From contig JBARCX010000347.1 of assembly GCA_049794535.1 (NCBI GenBank), forward strand, positions 1 through 14,011: a stretch of DNA of 14,011 nt, written 5' to 3'. Under the pieces are notes generated by a model. The model searched no databases. It was not told the origin of the DNA and saw only the letters and a program-made list of their open reading frames with translations. Shown one piece after another: positions 1-6,888 of this stretch. Source of the DNA: JBARCX01 sp049794535 (GTDB lineage Bacteria > Pseudomonadota > Gammaproteobacteria > Xanthomonadales > Rhodanobacteraceae). A program made the translations under genes and the position numbers. How positions within the stretch are numbered: position 1 is the first letter of the stretch; every line of letters starts with the position of its first letter.

Positions 1-184
1 CCTGGCCGAGGGTCGAGGCGTTTAATCCAGCCGGCTGATATCACGGCAACCCCTAGGCCTTAAGCCCTCTCCGCTTCGGCGCGTTGCGGTGTAGCGGCTG
101 CGTATGACTGTGGAACGCGCCCTATCCCTCTGGCGCCGCCCTACAGGCTCGTATCCCACATATCGCTATGAGCTTATAAGGCCA

Positions 185-221
185 TTTCTTTGGGTTACGT
201 TTCTTTGGGCCAGCAAAGAAA
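185..221. repeat. Short direct repeat plus inverted repeat (possible dispersed element)
   Basis: TTTCTTTGGG occurs twice, at 185-194 and 200-209. The second copy also forms a perfect 8-bp inverted repeat, TTTCTTTG (200-207) with CAAAGAAA (214-221), around a 6-nt loop. The surrounding sequence resembles intergenic segments I associate with Xanthomonadales genomes, but I cannot confirm copy number from this window. Confidence 0.35.
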
Positions 222-414
222 GGTGACTCGGACCCCGGCAGGGGTTCGAAAGCCCGCGGCAGGCGAACCAGGTAGTGGCAGCGCAACAATCATGAGACAT
301 ATCCCGCAGCATTCCGCATCATGCTAGGTGACGGGCGAATGGGTTGACGTCAAAACACCAAACGCACCGTCCTACCTCACGCACACTGCCCAGCCAGCTG
401 GCCACCCCCCGTGG

Positions 415-423
415 TGCTAAACT
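415..423 (+). promoter_or_regulatory. Possible extended -10 promoter for the riboflavin operon
   Basis: TGCTAAACT contains the extended -10 TGn followed by TAAACT, a 4/6 match to TATAAT. It would start transcription near 430, about 25 nt before the first helix of the FMN riboswitch, which is a sensible position. No good -35 box is seen upstream; a TTGACG at 344-349 is too far away to pair with it. This is a weak, position-based guess. Confidence 0.25.
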
Positions 424-454
424 CCGCGAGCCGGCTTGTCCGGCAAACTAGTGA

Positions 455-642
455 CGTCTTCAGGGCGGGGTGCGATTCCCCACCGGCGGTAGGTTGAACG
501 GGCGATGCCACACGGTCGCCACGCCAACGAGCCCGCGAGCGCCTGCACTGTGTTCGTGCAGGGTCAGCAGATCCGGTCCAATGCCGGAGCCGACGGTTGG
601 AAGCTGGCAGCAGCCTCCAGAAAGTCCGGATGAGAGAAGACG
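455..642 (+). ncRNA. FMN riboswitch (RFN element)
   Basis: The sequence shows the conserved RFN core in order: AGGGCGGGGTG then ATTCCCCACCGGCGGT near 462-490, GAGCCCGCGAGCG near 529, GGTCAGCAGATCCGGT near 561-576, GCCGGAGCCGACGG near 584-597, and AAAGTCCGGATGAGAGAAGA at 621-640. The closing helix P1 can be drawn explicitly: CGTCTTC (455-461) pairs with GAAGACG (636-642), 7 bp. RFN elements bind flavin mononucleotide and turn down riboflavin synthesis or transport genes when FMN is abundant. It lies 138 nt before the ribE start, so it is the expected controller of ribE and genes read through from it. The variable P2 arm (about 491-530) is fairly long. Confidence 0.97.
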
Positions 643-652
643 GTACGGTGCT

Positions 653-696
653 CGCCTTGGTTGGCGCGCACCTGCCATGCGCCTTGGGGCGTTTTT
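653..696 (+). terminator. Candidate attenuator / expression platform of the FMN riboswitch
   Basis: CGCCTTGG is present twice, at 653-660 and 680-687, and each copy is followed closely by GGCG (663-666 and 688-691). Pairing 1:2 plus 3:4 gives two hairpins, the second (CGCC-TTGG-GGCG) followed directly by five T residues at 692-696, as in an intrinsic terminator. Pairing 2:3 (GGCGC 663-667 with GCGCC 679-683) would exclude both. A further 6-bp arm, CATGCG 676-681 with CGCATG 697-702, can also form. The stems are short (4-6 bp), so termination may be weak or Rho-assisted. Confidence 0.4.
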
Positions 697-780
697 CGCA
701 TGTTGTCCAACGCGGGAAACGTTTCTCATGTCTAAGCAAAGTAAAGCTTGTGGTGTCGCCTCCGTGCAGGAGGTGCACTG

Positions 781-1422
781 ATGTTCACTGGCATCATTCA
801 AACCGTGGGCCGCATCGCGCGGCTGGAACCACGCGGTGGTGACGTGCGTTTAGCCGTCGATACCGCCGATCTCGATCTTTCCGATGTGCAATTGGGCGAC
901 TCGATCGCCGTGTCCGGTGTTTGCCTCACGGCGGTGACCTTGGAGGCGCGTGGCTTCAGTGCCGATGTCTCCAACGAAACCCTCTCGCTCACCACGCTGG
1001 GCAAGCTCAAGGCAGGCGATCCGGTAAATCTGGAGAAGGCCCTGCGCCTGGCCGATCGCCTGGGTGGCCATCTGGTTTCCGGTCATGTCGACGGTATCGG
1101 CAAGGTCGTGTCGATTACTCCGGATGGCCGCTCACAGCGCTGGAGCTTTGAAGTACCGGCCGCGCTCGCGCGTTACATCGCGGCGAAAGGTTCGGTATGC
1201 ATCGATGGCACCAGCCTCACCGTTAATGAAGTGAGCGGTACGCGTTTCGGCGTCAACCTGATTCCGCACACGGTCGAGCGCACCGCGTTTCATGCGCGGC
1301 GCGCGGGTGATGCGGTGAATATCGAGGTGGATGTGGTGGCGCGTTACATCGAGCGACTTATCAGCGGTGGCGAAACGCCGCGTATCGATGAGGCGTTTTT
1401 GAAATCACACGGCTTTGCATAA
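781..1422 (+). CDS. ribE: Riboflavin synthase, alpha chain
   Basis: This enzyme dismutates two molecules of 6,7-dimethyl-8-ribityllumazine into riboflavin and a pyrimidinedione, the last step of riboflavin synthesis, in the cytoplasm. The 213-residue product has the two lumazine-binding repeats of the family: MFTGIIQ at the N terminus, GDSIAVSGVCLT (39-50), SADVSNETL (60-68), the junction GGHLVSGHVDG (95-105), and in the second half SVCIDGTSLTVNEV (138-151) and VNLIPHTVERT (158-168). Length fits the usual 200-220 residues. ATG 781 is chosen because the family starts MFTGI and a strong AGGAGG (768-773) lies 7 nt upstream; upstream in-frame TTG codons are not needed. It is the first gene behind the FMN riboswitch. 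The lumazine substrate is made by ribH about 4.6 kb downstream. ribE is the name used in many proteobacteria; E. coli calls this gene ribC. Confidence 0.97.
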   Translation: MFTGIIQTVGRIARLEPRGGDVRLAVDTADLDLSDVQLGDSIAVSGVCLTAVTLEARGFSADVSNETLSLTTLGKLKAGDPVNLEKALRLADRLGGHLVSGHVDGIGKVVSITPDGRSQRWSFEVPAALARYIAAKGSVCIDGTSLTVNEVSGTRFGVNLIPHTVERTAFHARRAGDAVNIEVDVVARYIERLISGGETPRIDEAFLKSHGFA

Positions 1423-1429
1423 GTTTTAG

Positions 1430-1452
1430 CTCCTCCTCGAAAAGGGGAGGGG
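1430..1452 (+). repeat. Intercistronic hairpin between ribE and ribBX
   Basis: CTCCTCCTC (1430-1438) pairs with GGGGAGGGG (1444-1452) around a GAAAA loop: nine pairs, two of them G-U. It starts 7 nt after the ribE stop and ends 11 nt before the ribosome binding site of the next gene. No T-run follows, so it is not a standard terminator. It could protect the ribE 3' end, alter loading on the next gene, or be a remnant of the CCCTCTCC/GGAGAGGG-type repeats also seen at 8093-8113. Confidence 0.55.
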
Positions 1453-1475
1453 GTATCACATCTAAGGAATACGAC

Positions 1476-2570
1476 ATGGCATTCAACACTATCCCCGAAA
1501 TTCTCGAAGACATTCGCGCCGGCCGCATGGTCGTCATCCTCGATGACGAGGATCGCGAAAACGAAGGCGATCTGATCATGGCCGCGCAGATGGTGCGGCC
1601 GGAAGACATCAACTTCATGGTGCGTGAGGCGCGCGGTTTGGTGTGCCTCACCTTGACCGAACAGCGCACGCGTCAACTCGGTCTGCGTCCGATGGTGAGC
1701 GACAACACTTCGTCGTACCACACCAATTTCACCGTTTCGATCGAGGCGGCCGAAGGTGTGACAACGGGTATTTCCGCACATGATCGCGCACGCACCATCC
1801 AGGTCGCGGTGAAGGGCGACGCCAAGCCGCAGGATCTGGCGCAGCCTGGGCATATCTTTCCGCTCACGGCGCAGCCCGGTGGAGTGCTGACACGCGCAGG
1901 ACACACCGAGGCTGGCTGCGATCTGGCTGCATTGGCTGGATTGGAGCCGGCAGCTGTGTTGATCGAAGTGCTGCACGAAGACGGCTCCATGGCACGCCGC
2001 CCCGAGCTGGAAGTGTTCGCCAAGAAGCATGGTTTGAAGATCGGTTCGATCGCCGACTTGATCCGTTATCGGTTGGAAACCGAAAAGACCGTGCAGCGTG
2101 TGCATGAGGAACAAGTGCAGACCGAATTCGGCGAGTTCCGCTTGGTGGCGTATCGCGATGTACTCCGGCATGGGCTGCATTTCGCGCTGGTGCGCGGCAA
2201 GGTGAACGACGGCGCGCCGGTGCTTTCACGTGTACATGTGCGCAATACCTTGTCCGACGTATTGCATCTGCAACGCGACGATCTTGGTTTGACGGTGACT
2301 TCGGCGCTGCGCCGTATTGCCGATGAAGATCGCGGTGTGCTGCTGGTGCTCTCGGGTGAGGACACCACGGACGCTTTGTTGCGTCGCCTTAGCCGGCAGC
2401 CGACGACCCAGGCACCTGAAGAAGTACAACAGCAGGAATGGCGTCAGTTGGGTCTCGGTGCACAGATGCTTGCTGACCTGGGCGTGCATCGTCTGCGCGT
2501 GCTGGGTACGCCGCGCAAGTTGGTCGGCTTGGCAGGCTTTGGGCTCGAGGTTGTCGAGCACGCTGAGTAA
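1476..2570 (+). CDS. ribB: 3,4-dihydroxy-2-butanone-4-phosphate synthase with degenerate GTP cyclohydrolase II-like domain (RibBX type)
   Basis: Residues 1-205 are a complete DHBP synthase, which converts ribulose 5-phosphate to the four-carbon precursor condensed by lumazine synthase. Visible motifs are DDEDRENEGD (23-32), NTSSYHTNF (77-85), GISAHDR (98-104), GHIFPL (125-130) and RAGHTEA (140-146). Residues about 206-364 have the fold signature of GTP cyclohydrolase II (RibA), but the zinc site is gone. Aligned to VHSECLTGDVFGSLRCDCG, this protein reads VHVRNTLSDVLHLQRDDLG (253-271), so the three zinc cysteines become N257, D268 and L270. The whole C-terminal half has no cysteine. Such proteins are often annotated ribBA, but they correspond to the RibBX variant described in Proteobacteria, which lacks cyclohydrolase activity. 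A separate ribA would then be needed elsewhere. Length is 364 residues. AAGGA at 1464-1468 supports the ATG at 1476. Confidence 0.93.
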   Translation: MAFNTIPEILEDIRAGRMVVILDDEDRENEGDLIMAAQMVRPEDINFMVREARGLVCLTLTEQRTRQLGLRPMVSDNTSSYHTNFTVSIEAAEGVTTGISAHDRARTIQVAVKGDAKPQDLAQPGHIFPLTAQPGGVLTRAGHTEAGCDLAALAGLEPAAVLIEVLHEDGSMARRPELEVFAKKHGLKIGSIADLIRYRLETEKTVQRVHEEQVQTEFGEFRLVAYRDVLRHGLHFALVRGKVNDGAPVLSRVHVRNTLSDVLHLQRDDLGLTVTSALRRIADEDRGVLLVLSGEDTTDALLRRLSRQPTTQAPEEVQQQEWRQLGLGAQMLADLGVHRLRVLGTPRKLVGLAGFGLEVVEHAE

Positions 2571-2601
2571 CTAGCGAGTCGGGTAAGGGCCGTAAGCACT
2601 G

Positions 2602-2632
2602 TGGCATGGTGGGAAGTGCCCTCGCCATGCCA
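2602..2632 (+). repeat. Inverted repeat after ribBX
   Basis: TGGCATGG (2602-2609) and CCATGCCA (2625-2632) form a perfect 8-bp stem with a 15-nt loop in the 146-bp gap between ribBX and the GH3 gene. No clear T-run follows, so it is a weak terminator candidate. A related CATGGCATGC lies further on, near 2673-2682. Confidence 0.35.
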
Positions 2633-2716
2633 TGGTTTGTGCCGATTCTTTCCTGCTGTCAGCACCATCGTCATGGCATGCTTGGGTGCGATCGAACCCA
2701 CTCACTGAAAGGGGCA

Positions 2717-4951
2717 ATGATGAGGATGATGGATCTGCAGTTCGGGCGTACGTACCTGTCTGTGATGTTGGTCGCGTTGCTCTCGCTGGGTGGTATCACG
2801 CAAGCGTCCGCAGATCAGTCAGCTACGGCTTTAACGCCCGATCAACGCGCTGAACAGCTCGTGGAGCGGATGACGCCGCAAGACATGCATCGCATCGTGC
2901 AGACCTTCAACACCATCCAGCAGGCGCAGCCGCCGGGTGGTATTGGTGCGGCGGGTTATGTGCCAGCGATGCCGGCCTACGGAATACCCGCCTTGCAGGA
3001 GAACGATGCCGGCATTGGCGTCAACAATTACCCCGTAGGCATCAACAAAGATGGTTCACCGCTGCTGGTGCGCGGTACGGCGGGCAATGCTACGGCGCTG
3101 CCTTCGCTCATCGGTATGGCGGCAAGCTGGAATCCGCAGATGGCGTATCTCGGCGGCAGCATGATTGCCGATGAGGCGAAGGCGCAGGGCATCAACGTGT
3201 TGCTCGCCGGCGGGATCAATCTGGCACGTGAACCGCGCAACGGTCGTGGTTTTGAATATCTCGGCGAAGACCCGTTACTGGCCGGCACCATCGACGGTGC
3301 GCAGATCCGTGGCATCCAGTCGCAGCATGTGATTTCCACGATCAAGCATTTCGCCTTGAACGCACAGGAAACCCATCGACTGGAGGTGAGTTCGAATCTC
3401 GACGAACGCGCGATGCGCGAATCGGATCTGCTCGCTTTCGAGCTGGCGATCGAGGATGGTCATCCCGGCGCCGTGATGTGTGGCTACAACAAGGTCAATA
3501 CCATCTACGACTGCTCCAACCACCATCTACTGACCGATGTACTCAAGCGCGATTGGGGTTATCCCGGTTGGGTGATGACCGACTGGGGCGCCGATCATGG
3601 CGTCGAGGATGCGCTGGCGGGTGTCGATCAGGTATCCGGCATCGATGTCGCCGAGGGCATCGATTCAAAAGAAAGCTTCGGCGCACCGCTGATGCAGGCT
3701 ATTGCCAGCGGCAGGATTCCAAGTAGCCGTCTGCAAGATATGACCAAGCGCGTGCTGCGCTCGATGGTTGCCGTGGGTTTGTTCGACCATCCCGTCGTCA
3801 TCAAACCGCTGAATGTCGAAGCGGATGCAGCGATTGCGCAACAACTCGCCGAGCAATCCATCGTGCTGCTGAAGAACGAGCATGCACAGTTGCCGTTGAG
3901 CCCTACAGTGAAATCCATCGCGATCATCGGCGGGCATGCCGATGTTGGCGTGCTCTCCGGCGGTGGTTCCGCCCAGGTCTGGCCGATCGGTGGTCCGGCG
4001 ATTCCAGCGGTGCATCCGGATCTGAAAGACAGCGCTTCGCCATGGATCGTCTACGACCCATCTTCGCCAATGAATGCGCTGAAGAAGCTTATGCCGGGCG
4101 TCGACGTGCGCTATGACGATGGCCGTGACCCCGCTAAAGCCGCTGCACTAGCAAAGTCTTCCGACGTAGCCATCGTCTTTGCGACCCAATGGATGGCCGA
4201 AGGCATCGACATGCCGAACCTGTCGCTGCCGGACAAGCAGGATGCGCTGATCGAGGCGGTCGCTACGGCCAATCCACATGCCGTAGTTGTGCTTGAAACC
4301 GGTGGCCCGGTTCGCATGCCCTGGTTGTCGAAGGTCCATGCTGTGCTTGAAGCCTGGTATCCCGGGGCACGCGGCGGTGAGGCGATTGCCGGCGTACTCA
4401 GCGGCAAAGTGAATCCGTCTGGCCGCCTGCCAGTCACCTTCCCGCAGAATGAACAGCAACTGCCGCGTCCACAGATCACCAACGCCAATCAGGTCGACTA
4501 CAACATCGAAGGGGCGGCCGTTGGCTACAAGTGGTTCGACGAAAAGAAGCTGGAGCCGTTGTTCCCGTTCGGCTTCGGCTTGTCGTATAGCCAGTTCGAT
4601 TACAGCGATCTGCACGTAGACACACGCGGCGACCATGTGACGGTGAGCTTCAAGGTCACCAACCATGGTGATTGCATCGGCATGGATACGCCGCAGGTTT
4701 ATCTGGGCATGCCGGTAGCCAGCGGCGAGGCGCCACGTCGTTTGGCTGGCTTCGAGAAGATCGAGCTACAACCTGGCCAAAGTCGGACGCTGACCATCAC
4801 GTTGGATCCGCGCCTGCTGGCCGTGTTCGATGTACCGGCTAATCAGTGGCAGATCGCAGCGGGCAGTTATCCGATCCAGGTTGGGCACTCGTCACGGGAT
4901 CTCGTGTTGAAAGGGCAGGCCACCGTGGCCGCGGCGCGGATTGCGCCATGA
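2717..4951 (+). CDS. Exported glycoside hydrolase family 3 beta-glucosidase
   Basis: This is a GH3 enzyme of the BglX-like type, predicted to release glucose (or xylose) from the non-reducing ends of beta-linked oligosaccharides in the periplasm. With this start it has 744 residues. An N-terminal signal peptide has a hydrophobic core YLSVMLVALLSL and a likely cut after ASA (residue 32). The GH3 N domain carries GRGFEYLGEDP (near 176), KHFALN (210-215) and VMTDWGADHG with the expected nucleophile D289. The GH3 C domain has LLKNE, GGGSAQV and AEGIDMPNLSLP with E495 as the probable acid/base. PFGFGLSYSQF leads into a C-terminal fibronectin III-like domain. The exact substrate cannot be read from sequence. 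AAGGGG (2709-2714) precedes ATG 2717 and ATG 2720; 2720 has the better spacing. An in-frame ATG at 2606 would bury the signal peptide and is unlikely. The stop overlaps the next gene by ATGA. Confidence 0.92.
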   Translation: MMRMMDLQFGRTYLSVMLVALLSLGGITQASADQSATALTPDQRAEQLVERMTPQDMHRIVQTFNTIQQAQPPGGIGAAGYVPAMPAYGIPALQENDAGIGVNNYPVGINKDGSPLLVRGTAGNATALPSLIGMAASWNPQMAYLGGSMIADEAKAQGINVLLAGGINLAREPRNGRGFEYLGEDPLLAGTIDGAQIRGIQSQHVISTIKHFALNAQETHRLEVSSNLDERAMRESDLLAFELAIEDGHPGAVMCGYNKVNTIYDCSNHHLLTDVLKRDWGYPGWVMTDWGADHGVEDALAGVDQVSGIDVAEGIDSKESFGAPLMQAIASGRIPSSRLQDMTKRVLRSMVAVGLFDHPVVIKPLNVEADAAIAQQLAEQSIVLLKNEHAQLPLSPTVKSIAIIGGHADVGVLSGGGSAQVWPIGGPAIPAVHPDLKDSASPWIVYDPSSPMNALKKLMPGVDVRYDDGRDPAKAAALAKSSDVAIVFATQWMAEGIDMPNLSLPDKQDALIEAVATANPHAVVVLETGGPVRMPWLSKVHAVLEAWYPGARGGEAIAGVLSGKVNPSGRLPVTFPQNEQQLPRPQITNANQVDYNIEGAAVGYKWFDEKKLEPLFPFGFGLSYSQFDYSDLHVDTRGDHVTVSFKVTNHGDCIGMDTPQVYLGMPVASGEAPRRLAGFEKIELQPGQSRTLTITLDPRLLAVFDVPANQWQIAAGSYPIQVGHSSRDLVLKGQATVAAARIAP

Positions 4952-5934
4952 TCTCGACCGACCTCAAGGAAAATGCAATCTCCATGCACGCCAAACATCC
5001 CTGCCACGTTCGCCTGATCGCTCCCTCCGGCTACCCGCACGATCGCGTTGCGATGGCACGTGGTGTAACGCGTCTGCGTGAAGCGGGCTGTACTGTGGAT
5101 GGGCTGGATGTGCTGGAACGCACCGAGCTGCGCTACGCCGGCAGCGATGCCGAGCGCGCAAGGGATATCAACGCACTGGCCACCGAGGCCACGCTACCTG
5201 ACATCGCATTGGCCGTTCGTGGCGGTTACGGCGCCACCCGTTTGCTGGAACACCTGCATTACGACGCCTTGCGTGAACGCCTGACTGGCACGTCCACCGC
5301 ACTGGTCGGTCATAGCGACTTCACTGCGATCCAGATGGCGCTGTATACGAAGAGTGGCCTCACCACTTTTGGCGGACCGATGCTCGGCCCCGATTTCGGC
5401 CCCGAAACGCTGAGCGAGTTGACCCTCCCGCACTTCTGGAAAACCCTGCATGCGCCGCAATCGCAAGCGGCATGGGTGACCTCCGGCGAGCACGAGCTGG
5501 ATGTCGAAGGCCCCCTGTGGGGCGGCAATCTTGCCGTGCTGTGCAGCCTGTTCGGCACGCCTTACTTTCCACGGATCGACGGCGGCATCCTGTTCGTAGA
5601 AGACATCGGCGAGCCGCCGTTTCGCATCGAGCGCCTGCTGTATCAACTGCACCTTTCCGGCGTGCTGGGGCGGCAGCGCGCCCTGATCCTGGGCGATTTC
5701 ACCGATTGCCGTCCGAGCGCCTACGACAACGGCTACGGGCTGGCGGAAGGCTTCGCCCAGATTGGCCGTGTATCAGGCATCCCGGTGCTGGGTGGGATGC
5801 CTTTCGGGCATGCCCCGGACAAGTTCACCTTGCCCTTTGGCGTGCCGGCCCGCCTACGCGTTGCGGGTGGCCAGGCCAAGCTCGATTTCTCCGGTTATCC
5901 GTATCTGCCGACTCCAGTCGGCGAAAACCCGTAA
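4948..5934 (+). CDS. ldcA: Muramoyltetrapeptide (LD-) carboxypeptidase
   Basis: LdcA removes the terminal D-alanine from L,D-linked murein tetrapeptides in the cytoplasm during peptidoglycan recycling (peptidase family S66). The sequence follows E. coli LdcA closely: HVRLIAPSGYP near the start, AVRGGYGATRLL (89-100), VGHSDFTAIQ (120-129), GGPML, EGPLWGGNLAVL (187-198), EDIGEPPFRIERLLYQL (218-234) and FGHAPDKFTLPFG (286-298). The expected catalytic triad is S123, E218 and H288. Start choice is uncertain. ATG 4948 overlaps the GH3 stop as ATGA, suggesting coupled translation, but has no clear Shine-Dalgarno. ATG 4984 gives 316 residues, closer to the E. coli length of 304, with AAGGA 13 nt upstream. 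Together with the GH3 gene it forms a two-gene insertion between ribBX and ribH. It may be read from the rib promoter or from one ahead of the GH3 gene. Confidence 0.94.
   Translation: MISTDLKENAISMHAKHPCHVRLIAPSGYPHDRVAMARGVTRLREAGCTVDGLDVLERTELRYAGSDAERARDINALATEATLPDIALAVRGGYGATRLLEHLHYDALRERLTGTSTALVGHSDFTAIQMALYTKSGLTTFGGPMLGPDFGPETLSELTLPHFWKTLHAPQSQAAWVTSGEHELDVEGPLWGGNLAVLCSLFGTPYFPRIDGGILFVEDIGEPPFRIERLLYQLHLSGVLGRQRALILGDFTDCRPSAYDNGYGLAEGFAQIGRVSGIPVLGGMPFGHAPDKFTLPFGVPARLRVAGGQAKLDFSGYPYLPTPVGENP
5907..5922 (+). repeat. Small perfect hairpin at the ldcA 3' end
   Basis: GCCGAC (5907-5912) and GTCGGC (5917-5922) flank a TCCA tetraloop, inside the last codons of ldcA. A TAAAAT at 5932-5937, overlapping the ldcA stop, is a 5/6 match to a -10 box and would place a start near 5944, ahead of ribH. 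No convincing -35 is seen. A role as operator or processing site is speculative. Confidence 0.3.
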
Positions 5935-5980
5935 AATACTCAGTTCGCATGGGCCTCCACGCCCCAGGATTCGTTAGCTT

Positions 5981-6442
5981 ATGAAGATCATTGAAGGCGA
6001 TTTCGCCACGCCCAAAGGCCGTTTTGCCATCGTCGCCGGCCGTTTCAACGGTTTTGTCGTCGAGCCGCTGGTCGCCGGTGCACGTGACGTGCTGGTGCGC
6101 CATGGCGTGAAGGACGACGCGATCGACCTGATCCGCGTACCGGGCGCTTGGGAAATCGCATTGGCCGCGCACAAGCTGGCGAACTCCGGCACCTACGCGG
6201 CAGTGATCGCGCTGGGCGCGGTGATCCGCGGCAGCACCCCGCATTTCGACTATGTCGCTGGTGAATGCGCCAAGGGCCTGGCCCAGGCGGCGTACAGCTC
6301 CGGCGTGCCGGTGGCGTTCGGCGTGCTGACCACCGACAACATCGAGCAGGCAATCGAGCGCTCGGGCACCAAGGCCGGCAACAAGGGCGCTGATGCAGCC
6401 ATTGCCGCGCTGGAAATGGTCAACCTGTACGGAAAGCTGTGA
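5981..6442 (+). CDS. ribH: 6,7-dimethyl-8-ribityllumazine synthase
   Basis: Lumazine synthase condenses 5-amino-6-ribitylaminouracil with the DHBP made by the ribBX product, giving the substrate of riboflavin synthase. In most bacteria it forms hollow icosahedral or pentameric assemblies in the cytoplasm. The 153-residue protein has the expected length and motifs: VAGRFNGFVVEPLVAGA (18-34), VPGAWEIALAA (53-63), ALGAVIRGSTPHFDYVAGE (77-95) with the likely catalytic H88, and FGVLTTDNIEQAIERSGTKA (113-132) followed by GNKG. CAGGA (5966-5970) lies 10 nt before the ATG. It follows ldcA by only 46 bp and overlaps nusB as TGATG, so it is probably co-transcribed with nusB. Its separation from ribE and ribBX by the GH3 and ldcA genes is unusual. 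Confidence 0.97.
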   Translation: MKIIEGDFATPKGRFAIVAGRFNGFVVEPLVAGARDVLVRHGVKDDAIDLIRVPGAWEIALAAHKLANSGTYAAVIALGAVIRGSTPHFDYVAGECAKGLAQAAYSSGVPVAFGVLTTDNIEQAIERSGTKAGNKGADAAIAALEMVNLYGKL

Positions 6443-6888
6443 TGAGCCCAGCTCCGCACGGCATCGACATGGCTGCACGTTCACGTGCTCGCCGTCGCGC
6501 GCTGCAGGCGCTGTACGCATGGCAGATCAGCGGCAGCCACATGAACGCGGTGATCGATCAGTTTCGCCACGAGCAGGATATGGAAATCGCCGACCTCGAA
6601 TACTTCGAGGATCTGCTACACGGCGTCGAGCGTAACGTTGATGCGATCGACGAGAGCCTGAAGCCGTACGTGGACCGCGAAGTCGCCCAGATCGATCCGA
6701 TCGAGCGCGCCGCATTGCGTCTGGCTGCGTACGAGTTGAAGTACCGCCCGGATGTGCCGTACCGGGTAGTCATCAACGAGGCGATCGAAGTCACCAAGCG
6801 CTTCGGTGCCGACCACGGCCACAGCTACGTCAATGGCGTGCTGGACAAGCTGGCCACGCAGTTGCGCGGAACGGAGAAGAAGGGCTGA
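6442..6888 (+). CDS. nusB: Transcription antitermination protein NusB
   Basis: NusB binds boxA RNA together with NusE (ribosomal protein S10) and promotes processive transcription of rRNA operons. The 148-residue all-helical product matches the family: SRARRRALQALYAWQ near the N terminus, EYFEDLLHGV, then ERAALRLAAYEL, VPYRVVINEAIEVTKRFG and HSYVNGVLDKLA towards the C terminus. E. coli NusB has 139 residues. ATG 6442 overlaps the ribH stop (TGATG) and is preceded by GGAAAG (6431-6436). The adjacent GTG at 6439 adds one residue, and an internal ATG at 6469 would give a length nearer the E. coli protein. The ribH-nusB pairing is widely conserved in Proteobacteria, which supports both calls. Confidence 0.96.
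   Translation: MSPAPHGIDMAARSRARRRALQALYAWQISGSHMNAVIDQFRHEQDMEIADLEYFEDLLHGVERNVDAIDESLKPYVDREVAQIDPIERAALRLAAYELKYRPDVPYRVVINEAIEVTKRFGADHGHSYVNGVLDKLATQLRGTEKKG

Larger units (their letters stand above)
1..454. other. Leader-proximal region without a recognisable gene
   Basis: I see no convincing gene in this stretch. The three + frames entering from the left edge all stop within the first 63 bases (for example TAA at 61-63), so at most the last 20 codons of an upstream gene could lie here, and nothing in them is recognisable. On the - strand all three frames also meet stops within the first 62 bases. ORFs of about 100 codons around 377-801 overlap the riboswitch and look like chance frames in GC-rich DNA. 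The notable elements are a small repeat and hairpin at 185-221 and a possible promoter just before the riboswitch; both are listed separately. Confidence 0.6.

Noticed and set aside
377..801. Open frames of about 100-133 codons on both strands across the riboswitch
   Set aside because: The segment is a structured RNA element; the translated products are arginine- and serine-rich and lack any family signature.
1344..2180. A 278-codon open frame on the - strand opposite the ribE end and ribBX
   Set aside because: It is antisense to two clearly conserved genes and its product has no recognisable motif; it is a by-product of GC-rich codon use.
2606..2716. Longer start for the GH3 gene
   Set aside because: It would place 37 extra residues before a good signal peptide, and the repeat at 2602-2632 would fall inside the coding region; the starts at 2717/2720 have a ribosome binding site.
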